Below, one piece after another: positions 30,001 to 42,000 of a stretch of DNA of 64,000 nt. Below the pieces are notes generated by a model. That model did not search any database and had not been told where the DNA came from. It saw only the letters and a list, made by a program, of their open reading frames with translations. How positions within the stretch are numbered: position 1 is the stretch's first letter; each line of letters begins with the position of its first letter. The stretch is from NCBI GenBank assembly GCA_947561715.1, contig OX387201.1, forward strand, positions 563,001 through 627,000, written 5' to 3'. The stretch is from Ascidia mentula (lineage: Eukaryota; Chordata; Ascidiacea; Phlebobranchia; Ascidiidae). The position numbers and the translations under genes are program-made.

Positions 30001-33000
30001 AATTGCGGGTACTTATGTACCACGTGACCGCATCCTGTGTGACGCAACAATCGCAACCTGTCACGTTAACTTCCGGTTGCTACCACGGCGGGGATTTCAT
30101 GCAACAATATCAACGTTTATGACCCGACAAAGCACTATGGTGACGTAGTTTTGGTAAACACGCATAAATTGTCTCAAAACAAAGGTGTAACAAACAAAAT
30201 GCTTTAAAAATATCGTTTAAAGCATTTTGATAAAAACAACTGAAGCAAAAAAAACACACTTGATATCCTGGCTGATGATTTTTTTAGTAAAAATGTGACA
30301 ACAAAATCATAAAAAAAGACCTAATGCGATGTCAGTCAATCTGCAAATCCATGCATCCTGGTAAGAAGCCAATTTGTGCACAAACCTACTGCTGAGACGA
30401 CGTCACATAAACGCAAACCTATTAACACGCCCTTTAACCCGAATATCTGCGAAATACTTCCACAGCCATCGACATATCGTACTTATCCCAAAACACCTTT
30501 ACACAAGTTCCAACCCACGAAAAATCCCAACAAAACCTCGCTATCTCTGACCAATGTAACCCAACCACGCAACCAATCTACTATGACAACAATCAAACTA
30601 TCAACTTACCACATGAGAACAGAGCTCGACTATTAACTAGTAGAATGGTGATAGTAAGGCTACTCTGATAACGGTAACTGTACACTCAATATCATAACAA
30701 CATTATCATGGTGATTTTTACGTACACCGTGTCGAACAAAATTTAAGAAAAACGTTTAAACAACACTAAGGGTAGCAAACCCGGGGCTTAATCCTGTCTA
30801 TTCCGATGTAATTAAAAACTCTCATTGGGATATTTTCTTTGTGCTTGAAATCCTCACAGACACAGACACTGGTTCCTTTAATATCAGTGTTGGATTATTT
30901 GCAGACACCCAACATCCATCATCACTTTATAGCAAGAGACACATTAGCTAAAATAAATCTCTTCCCCAAGGGATATCGAATGCGAAGGAAAATAAAATGT
31001 TTTTAATTTCCGAGGAATACAAAAAATCGGTTTCGATCAACACATACAGGTTTTCAGTGCCCACATTTCAAACTCTGGTTTTTTTTCAACGTACACATCT
31101 TACATCACTATATCAGGAAACTGCTGACCCCAGGACGACGTAAAACACCACAAAGGACTGCAACCTCCTGTGAAGCAACCTAACCTCAACAAATAACTGT
31201 TCGATAAATTCTTCCACAAGATCAGCATATCCCCATTGCGGGTTTAAATTTGTGTTCAAACGCATCAGGAATCTTCGGTCGCCAAGCGTTTAAATCGTTC
31301 GACCCTTTCCTGGTCGGTTTCCTATCCATTCACCGCCAGCTTGTCGACCAATCAGGGACGACTTGAATGAAACGTCACAGACGATTCATTATCATTGCGA
31401 TTGTGAGGTCACGTCCACGAGGAGGCTATTAGGGTGGAAATGTGCATGGTTTTAATGCCAAGTTAGTGATGCTTTGCAGTCACGCCGCAAAGCAATAACC
31501 TCCAACCAACATCAAACAACATGACACAAACTATCAACCTCATTTACATATTACATTCAGTGTCTCAATATGTAGTTGGTCGATTATCGTCGAAAATGTG
31601 AGTGTGTGTGTTTTTTAATATATTTAATATATTTAACCAAGGAATGAGCCGTATAGTAAACTCCTTTGATAGAATGTGATTCTAGAAAATTCGTTAAATT
31701 CATGTTCAAGTTTGTTGTTGGAAATATGAGATTTTGCCAATTTCCCCGAAACAAAATTCATCAGCGAATGCGAAATTGAAAACCCTCCGATTCATCTCAG
31801 TACGTGATTAAAATAACAACTTGCCACTGCTTTCACTGCAGTAACGAATTTCCTCCGGCACGCAGCTTGCAATATTATGGGACACCACATCCAAAATAGG
31901 CGAACACTTATTTCAGAAGGTTTGCATGCACTGACTCATAACGGTTGACGTGGGATCACGCGAAACGTTGTGAAACGAGAAGGGTTTGCAAAACAAGTGC
32001 AGCGTGTTCCACGTTGGGGAACGCGAACATTTCAACTGGTTATAAAACGTTGTGATGGTGCGAAAAGAAGGAGAGCAAATAATTGTAAAAGACACCGTAA
32101 GTCAACTCTGAAAGTTTGTTTCACACGAACCGCTTAGTGCTAGTACAAGTTTGGAAACACAAAACCGCTTTCCTCAACCAGAACTTGGCAACAAAGCAAC
32201 TACAGTGCCAACTACACGGTGGCGTCTAGTCTGAACAACTTCACTAAAGAATTTGTGTATAAGCTGCAGACAGATGGCCACTGTTTCGACCTAAAAGGTC
32301 TCATCAGTGCAGCTGGTGTGACTATAAGACGAACTTTGCAGACCAAACGGCCAAGCAAAGTCTTCCACTTCCACTCACACCAGCTGCACTGATGAGACCT
32401 TTTAGGTCGAAACAGTGGCCATCTGTCTGCAGCTTATACACAAATTCATATTATTGGCTCCACATTGCTTATCACTAAAGAATGTTTAATCTGCACAAAC
32501 ATTCAATATCCCAACAATTATTCAAAATCACATCAGCATTCTAACTAAATAATTCTTCAATGTAGCCGCTTTAACTGGTTACGACAGGAAGCGCAACTAT
32601 ACTCACATCGGTTCGCGTTAAACACAGAAGACCGCGACTTATAGCGATGTGAAAATACTGTGGGTTAAAGAATGGGAGTTCAACGAAAGGACACGGGTAT
32701 AAAGTGGATGTGACATAGCGAGCACAGAGAGGGACAGGAAAAATCAGTCAATTCCTATCCGCACCAGTTGCTGCTTGCATACATCCACTGTGTAGACCGC
32801 CATACTCTAGGTTTAATAGAAACCACTGTTGGTTCTGTATTGTCATCTTGTCCTGTGTGAAATGTGCATTAGATTTGCTCTTAATAGGTTGCTGTCTCTT
32901 GCCTAAGGTTGGCTAAAAGTTCCCTGTTTACATTTGGGTTTTAGAGTGCTCTCGTTTATCTTTCTCTCTAATAAACGTTTTGTTTTGCAAAGATCAGAAA

Positions 33001-36000
33001 TCATAGCCTGGACATAAAAACACTTGTAACATATTCTTCAACATACCAATACATTAAGTTAGGCAAATCTCTATCGACAAACTTCACACAAACTCGTTTT
33101 AAAGCAAACCGAACCTCAAGAAATCCCACACCAGAGCGCTCAACCGATGAAAACGAATGTGGAAATTTCCTCTCCGGAAACACTGGAGCTCGGAGTGTTT
33201 ACGGAAAATATTTCGGGAAGACACGTGGGCGGGTGGAACGGAAGGAACGAATCCTTTTAAATTTCGTAATCGAAATTTGAATCGAACTATACAGTGCTGA
33301 GCAATGTTAACAAACACATACCAACACTCGATACCTCTTACATTACCAGGGTTAATCCAACATTTTACACACACCGTAGTAATACATTCACATTTCCCCA
33401 ACAGAACTCTTTACAAGGTGATTTATCTTCTTGGGACAAAAAGCTGCAACAAAGTTGAGAGCAAATATTGAACCACGGGGGAAAGGAATTGAACGCTACT
33501 GGTTTTGTTTGAAGTCAAACATTCAGCCAAACCACCCTTTCCCTTTTCAAAAAACGCCGACTGCAGAAAGTTCCTGGATGTTTTGGCAAAACAATACTTA
33601 TGTTCTGGAATGTACAGTTGTCTCATTTAAAGCTTCAATATATTTACCATCAAGCGTGGAGTTGTCCACCAAGATGCTACATGATCATATTTTGTTTGTT
33701 AGAAGAATGTCAAACAACTTTTGTTTTAACTTTTGTTGCTCTCTAGCGACATCTTGTTGCCGAATATTTCTGAGCTGTTTAGAAAATTCACCAAAAACTT
33801 TTTGCACCGAAAGTTCTTTCAAAACTTTTTCACAAGCTTTTATTGAACTCACTTCACACTTGGTATAAAAGATTACCCCGAACTCAAGAAGTTATTAAGT
33901 AAAACAACCACGACCAAAATCAAAAAATACTTAAAGCATTTGGCGGCAGAAACCTTAAACCAAAGCGTCCTCCCCAGCAGAGCTGATATCAACCAGAGGG
34001 AATCGCTTACAACAAGTTCGCACTGATTAATCACTATTGCATGGTCGCCACGTGGCCACATGTGCAGTTCATTAATGCACACAGCATAGCTTACGTGACA
34101 ATGTGAACGTGCCCGGCGCCTTCGAAGCGGAATCAGCTGGTAACTTTGACGCCCGCAGAGCGTTTTGGTTTCCACACCACCGCGTCACGTGACTACCACG
34201 TTCGGAAGACGTGGTAACGAGATGAGATGAACCGACGAGAGTTCAATACGGATGCCAGTTAATAGATTTCGAAGTGTGTTCGATCAGAGATGATCTTAAC
34301 GACCCACGCAGCAAATTTCTTGGAGAAACACAACAAACTTCTGCTGAAAGTTTGTGAACACAATTCAACCGAACTTGATGTTGGAACGAATCATCATTAC
34401 ATGGCTGAAGAAACGACGACTGTGTTCGTAACTGAAATGATTTCCACAGAACCAGCGAAGATTTGTTTAGCAAAGAGAAGAATTAAGCAACATAGCATGT
34501 CGAGTTGTACCGAAGTGATGATAATTCACAGTAACAATCAATCCTAATGTTTACACATGGCTTGTATTAGGTCTGGAATACTTACAATAAATCCCAATAC
34601 GGGTTCAAGCCCGTATGCTAATTGGATCAAGCTACACGACCGTGTATTCGGCTGACAACCAATTTCCTCTGATCTCTGTGGTTACTGCATTCACATGTGG
34701 AAGGAGAATTGTTCCCGTTTAAATGAAACAAGACACTCTGAACGTATACAGTATTCATAATTGGGAGCTGAATTTCGACTACCTGCACTCACGACACCTC
34801 GCACATTAACCAGTTGTGTTTCCTTGTGGTCCACTGTTGTGTGTTGAATGCAAGAAGGAGAATTTATTTGGAGGTCGACATGAAGTTTGGCTTCGGTGGC
34901 GTAAATATCATTCCAGCATAAACAGGACGATTAATTTTGTAGTGGAGTCAATTCATATAAATAAATTTTTTTGTTTTTTTCTTGAGTGACAGCATTTGTT
35001 GATTCCCCGACCGACCTGTCTTTTTGCACATATGCATGCTAACTTTGCAGATATTTTAAAGCGTTTCTAATCAACACAAACAATCCAACTTCCGTTTGAT
35101 TCAATAAGATGTGTTTTAGAATTATATTTCACAAAACTGAAAACATCTGATCTTATAATTAGAGACTTTTGTGCCAAACCGGGATTCGAACCCAGGATAT
35201 CCTGGTCACGAATCCCGAACGGATTTTCCTCATGTAAGGGTTGGGAGATTTACAAATGTTGCTGACAGAAGAGTCAACAAAAACAAACCTGAATATGACA
35301 GTTCTCTTGTGCCATCTTGTGGAAAGTATAACTGTTTTAAAAGCGGTATCAAGAATTGTTTTAACCCCAAACTGACTTCAGCAAGCAATATGATTAAATA
35401 TAAAAAGAGTATCAGAAAATACATGAAACCAAATGTAACAATCATTAGTAAAATATTTATGAGTTCAGGACAGGGCAAACCTAGAGTTCAAATTCACAAA
35501 TTTTTGTCCGATCACAATCTTGTTTTCAATCTAAACCCAGTCTAATAATTGCTTCCAATTTTGAAAGCAATTCATTGTTACGTTGGAAGGCCGTGTCACA
35601 AATAACATCCAAGGTTTTCGAACGAACATTAAAAAAAAACGTATAAAGAAACATTTTATTATTTATTTGAAACAACACCAACGGCAAAATAAGCCGTAAA
35701 GGTTACTTTAGTCTACAAAGCATGCAAGACTTACTTCCGACATTTGAAGCAATCCTTGTGGTAATGAACCGAGCTGACCGAGACGTAGAGTTCAGTATTT
35801 ATGTTGACCGTGAATCCGCAGCTGTGACATTTACTGTGCGATGATGCGCCGTCACTGGATGAGCTGAAGGCAAATAAACGACACAGGTTAGATGCCAAGT
35901 ACCTAATTCACCAAGGGTAGAAAGGTAAGATTAACTCTTGAAAATCAGTAGAATCAGACACAATCAGACACACGGTGAGCCATTGTCTTTATCGGCGTTA

Positions 36001-39000
36001 CATATTTTAATAAAGAAACACGTTTCGTATGGATGTTAGCTGAATTATTAGTTCGTACTGTCAATATGATGTTTATTAAAGTAAGTATTCCCTTTAATTT
36101 TTGGAGTGATTAGGAAAGTGTCGGGATTGTTACAACCAATTGGTACAAAATGATTTATGTGCTGATGGCATTTGGTCACTGTGTTGTAATTTTATCAAAC
36201 CAGTGGGTAAAGAACTGTCAGTTTCTGTCACAAAAACCCCGCACCACAAAGCAGCCACAATTACGGAACGACTCTTTATGCGGAAATTCCACCGATATCA
36301 CAATGAGCAAAATTATGGCAACCCAATAATTCATTGGCCTGAAATTTACGTCAAAACATACCACAAGGAACAGACAGGGGAAGCAGGAAAACGACATTGT
36401 GGGATTTAATGGCCCTAACCCATTATAAGCCGCCACCCCCGAACACAATCGATTAATGGTTTTTCTGTCTATATCGCAAGGGAAGTGGTTTGTTGCGAAA
36501 GTTTTTGTGTAATGTGAATGGCAATAAGGGGAATCCTCAACCGACTTACTGGAATCTTCTGAACCTAAACATGTTGTATCTTCTAAAGTGCGTCACCCTT
36601 CCAAGCAAGACCAGGGAGTCGGTACTTGACCGGTGGACATTCTGATGGGTCATGATTGAGAGAGGGTTACTCGAGGTCAATCGAGTCGGGGTTATTACAG
36701 GTTTACCTTGTACAGTGTCCTACCTATCACAGCATCACTAAAACTTTTTCAAAGCATGTAGTCAAGCTTGATCAACACCATTGTCTGCAACGTATTAACT
36801 GAACTGAAGCAAAGTTGTATCACTTACGCTAACAAGCTTACTACTGGAAGCTACTTAAACTCTCTCTCTCACAGCGCTAGGAAGCTTGTAAGACGATTGT
36901 TCCAACATTGCGGTACAAATAATTGGAGTAACTTGGATAACCGGGATGTTCGTGTGCGGTCATGCGTAACACAATACGGGTTAGAAATGTCGTTTAATGT
37001 TTCTATGTTTATCGTTTACTTGCAAGCTGTACTTAACTGAACTTTGGTAAACCCTGCGCTCACTGACAACATAAACCCTGCACTCACTGACAATTATATT
37101 GCAGACAGAATTGTCTCAATTTAGAAAAAAATTTCTACATGTTTTATACAAACAGACATCCCTCATCTATTATAAACTGGCTCGTTCCACTTAAACGTAA
37201 TTGATACGAAATCCTGTTTCCGTACAGTGGCTTGTCTGAAACGCCGACAAAAACAAACTAAGGTCATACTCAATCATTGTGAAACGCGCAAACCTCTGCA
37301 AATGTTCCAGTGATCTAAATAAGGATGTCCTGATTGCCATCGTGCGTACGATGCGTTTACTCACAAGCAAAACACCTTCCTATTCAGGATCAAAATAAGC
37401 AGAACAAAGTTGTCAATCTAACATAAAGCAAGAAATAGGAATTCCGCTGACCTGAGCTTGGCAACATTTTGAATCAACAGCAAGTCGACAATAACTAAGC
37501 AGATATCACGCACTGGAAGCCGCAGAGTAACCCGAATCCCTCAAACAGTCTTTAATCTAACTCCCAATCTACTTTTCATTTCAATCAACTGCTTCAAAAC
37601 CTCTACGTAGCGGCTGAGATAAGCACAGGAAACGGTCTAACTGTCAATCAAGTGCTTTCATTTCCACCGGTCTACCCGCTACTCATAATGTGCTCAGCCA
37701 TCTTCAAACCGATACATGAGCATCTGCTGTGATAAGAAACGTGAACCAAGATTTTTTGCTGAACATGAGGTTTTATTAGAGCGCATGTTGCAAAATCGCT
37801 CATTTTTATCCGATTAGTGACACAAATTTATATTAGTCGCATATAAAGGAGTTGCGTAGCCTTGGTTTTATTTAATTTTGTCTCTCAATAAGTCATAATA
37901 TCCTTCATAACTTGTAGAGATTAAATTTCGATGATACTATCGGGTGTTTATCCTACAACTCATTCAGAAACTTTGAAAAGCAATGCTGCGAAGTTGCCAT
38001 GAAACAAACAAAGCATGAGACTTTGACCTGATCTTATCAAGAATTGAAACAATTGCTTCTTCAATTGATATCAAAACTAAATCTAAAATTAAACTTGTCC
38101 AAAAGTATAATGGGGTTTGTCCAAAATGTGTCCAGTCATTATTAGGTGACAAAATACAACGCAGCAGCGAACCTACCAATGCGGTTATCTACAATAGAAT
38201 AGACTTATTCTAAACTCCATTGTTTAACCTGAATCAAAAACTCGTTTGTGACGTAACAGTAAATATATAAATATAGTCCCGAAACATACAAAAGCCATTG
38301 TAGAAAATTAATACGCGCTCTGTCACAACAATATTTGCAAACACTGCCACCCCATCCTATTCTATTTCATCACATGCCAGACTTTCTGCCTGGAGTTATG
38401 AACTTCCCAAGCATAAAGCGCTGACGATTTTCCAGGGCCTCAAGAACCACCAGCAGCATTTTCTCCTTTCGGCTGCCAAGCGTCAAGAAACCTCAAAACA
38501 CATGAGCACATGAACTACTAACAAGACGGTAAGCTTTTACTGCAGACAAGCCGCCACGGAGTTGAATCCACGATAAACAACGCACACTTAATGCTCTGTT
38601 GGTTCGGCTTCGTGACAAATACTTGCGTCAAACAGCCACTGTTTTTATTCGTATATCGTTGTCAACATTACAAGAAATATTTCAACACATACAGCACATA
38701 CAAATAAAATAGCTTTACTAATCAACTTGCTACCTCATATTAACTGCAAACTATTAAGAGGGAAACTAATGGCTTTATGAACTTGAACCTGGGCAACGAA
38801 CCAATACATCATAACATCCGACTACATGCAAATACACTTCCCTGTACATCACACACGTTAATAACCATAACAAAACAGCCAAGTTATGAAGGCAACTAAA
38901 CGTTTGGTTCATCACTAGATCAGGATGGATTGGGCAGTATCCCATTTCGTCCCATTGTATAAGAACGGATGTCGGCGCAAAATATAATAAAGCCGCCTTC

Positions 39001-42000
39001 GTTCGCTCTCGGTTTGAAACGGTCAATTTGCCCTTTCGCCAAACCGCAACAATGGAAAACAAAACCTTTACCAATCACCACCAAACCAACTTGCTTCGGT
39101 TGCTCGATAATTATGAGTCTTGTGGTTTGGTGGCTCCGTTAGATTTCTGCTGCTACAACACAGGAGAAAAGGCAAATGTTTAGCGGCAACTTTACGTTGT
39201 CTTCTTGCTTGCTTTGCGGCGGTATTTCAAGATGATATTTATCGTGTCTGCTGGTCGTTCGTGTTGTCGTAACTTACACCAAAAATTATCACAGTCAAAA
39301 CCAAATTGGGACAAATCATAATAAGGCGTGGGTTTACTGATGCTGCATTGCAAGAGAAAAAGGCAAAGTGTTTGGTGGCAACTTTACGCTCTATAACTGC
39401 TGTACTTGAAACTCACTCGCCTCAAACTATTCGAGTCGGAACAAAATTTGCACATATCAGATCACAGCTCGTAAGTTAATAAACACAAACAAAGCTAATA
39501 TGTTAATCATTGCAAGCAAACGTTTCGAACACTGCCGTGCTCATCACACACATGATAATAATAATTAGCATGTAAGCTTTGGCTTTTCTATTACGTATAA
39601 TCAATTCCAAGTTTTTCGCACCTTAAAACAAAACTAATGCTCTACGTTTCGCCACATATGCCTGGGTAAACCACACATAATCACCTTTACTATCTGCACT
39701 TCCTCGCAAACTATAACCCAGAGAGGTCCAAAAACTCCCAGAAATTATCTCCTCTCGGGGTTACCTCTATCAAATTCACTCAAGCGTAAAATTTATGTCA
39801 CAGTCACTGCTTTTGTTGGACGGTTTTATGTTAGTGTTTATTTATGGCGAAATATCGACTGGGAATTGATTATCAGCTGCTCGATTCTTATACAAGAATT
39901 CACCGGATTTACACAACATTTAACATCACAAGGTTTATGAAACCTCAAAACCCATCCCGTGGTTTCCCGTGACTAAAAATACGTCTGTGGAATTGAAAGC
40001 CACCCAGTTATACGTGATACTGCTCGAGACAAAAGTGGCATAACCAAAGCATGCGGAACATAACACGGGATTTTGCGCTAGCACATAATCCTGACCTTGT
40101 CCTGGACTAAAGTTGCACCGAATAAAATATTATGCACGCAGCTGATTTGAAGCTAGCGGTTATTTTGTGCACATTGGCCCAACATGATAAGCAACTTAAC
40201 AACATCTCTACTTCATGATAAACTACTGACACGTTTCAACATTCCCCCCCATCGATCAAACTCGTGATGAAGTAAAGATCAAGTTTCCGGTCGCATTAAA
40301 ATCGCACGGAGCGATTTGCGCCGGTGTAAACAATGGACGAATCTAGAATATAAATAACCCGTCCAATCCTCCTCCTCCCCACTTACCGCACGTGTGTCTG
40401 CTGAGGTTCCTTCAGCTCCACGCTCCCTCCTCCTCCTCCGACCGAGACTCCGGATTGTTTCTTCTTTAAGCGCTTGAGGCTCCTCCTGGGTGAGAACTTG
40501 TTGCTCTTCGAAGAGGATTTTTCCCTAAAAGTTATTTTGATTTTCAATCTTCAAGACTGGTTCCTTAATTAAGCCTGGATATATCCTTCCACTGGGCATT
40601 GTTATACCAGAGATTTTTTGAAAACAGAACGATTTAGGTTCAAGTCAGCTGGAATTCGATTTTATGTTCATTATAAACCACGTGACTCCAACAATCTAAA
40701 ACGCTTTGTTTTAAATTATTCAAGATTTCATCACATTAATAACAATAAAAATGGCCTCATTGACACAGACGTTATTTATCAGTTCGACTAAAACGTTTTC
40801 TAAACACCAACCAAATAGTTAACATTACACGAATAACATTTCCGACATTTTGCAGCCGGTTTCAAAACAACGCCAAAGCATCTCGACGCCATGTTTGAAA
40901 AGTACTAGAATAACGAAGTCAAAGGTCACGTACTTTTCATCTTGGCTCCCAGATTTGTCTTCAACGACGTCATAGTGGTAACTTTTACGTAAGAAGTTGC
41001 GGACGAACTGAGAGGAACCCGGCGACGTGCTCGCGCCATCTGCCGGCGTGTTCATTTCGGATGGCGAAGCTAAACATATTTTTAAATTTATCCACGTGTG
41101 CTGTATGCAGGACAAGAGAACTGAAATAAATATTAAAGCACAGAGATTCTCAAAGAATCTTCAATTTAAACGTCACCGGTCTTAACCATTCTCAATGCAA
41201 ATCGTAAGAAAATATTGGACCCTTTTGTTTTAAGACTTAGTAGATCTATGCTATGTGTTATGATTATTCGAAACACTTTACAACACATTACGGTTTTGCC
41301 TGCAATTGCTTATGTAAGAAGAGCAAATGCATTGCCATTCTTGATAAATAGTATAAACAAAATAGAAGATAAACATGATTTTGTCACTAAGCAAGTGGTA
41401 AAAATTGCATGTAAAGGTTATGGACTACAAGTTCTTTACTTGTGCAAGTTGCACGTTTATTTTACCAGAAAGTTAAAATAATTTAAACTATTCGTCAAAT
41501 TTATGATAACAAATAAATTTTTCACTAACTCGCTTCCACCAAGTTCTCTGTGCTCGTTTTTGGTGATTTTCGTCGGTCGGGGGAAAGCCGCCTTAAGATG
41601 TCGCTCCTGGGAACAAAGGGTAATTGTGAGTCAACAAACACTGAATAACAAGCACTATGACGCATGACACGCAGGGCAGTTTGACTCATGAATGAACGGA
41701 AGCAGTGGAGGGAAGCTTTGTTTGTGATATCTGTCGGATTTAATATCAACGACAATGACTGTGTTCTGGTAAACAAACAAAGGAATAGTAACTGTGACAT
41801 CACAAGCAAATTGCCATTGTTGATAATACACAACTGTAACCCTTTAGTAATCTATTTATTTGACAAAACTATGGGGCCATGAATTCTTATAGACTGAAGG
41901 CTTTTTGACTCTGCAGTCATAATAAAAAGATGTTTCTGGCTACTTAGCCAAACCACTGATGGCGAATCGCCAAGATATTGTGCAACATATCCAACTAACC

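Larger units (their letters stand above)
32249..32447. mobile_element. Foldback element with two opposed hammerhead ribozymes
   Basis: Two perfect 73-bp arms (32249-32321 and 32375-32447) flank a 53-bp spacer. A direct repeat, tcactaaagaat, occurs at 32241-32252 and 32472-32483 and may be a 12-bp target-site duplication. Each arm encodes a full hammerhead ribozyme, on opposite strands. Perfect arm identity suggests recent origin or gene conversion. Hammerheads are known from Penelope-like elements in animals, so a Penelope-derived terminal fragment is the likely source (inference). No reverse transcriptase is present. Confidence 0.8.
20605..35734. other. Large intron E9-E10 (upstream part)
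   Basis: About 15 kb without a supported gene. It holds MITE-like elements (27234-27351, 28898-29005), the hAT-like end at 23817, the 30195-30229 hairpin, the twin-hammerhead foldback at 32249-32447 and the tRNA-like relic near 35182. These are listed separately. No second half of a LIM domain is encoded here. Confidence 0.5.
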
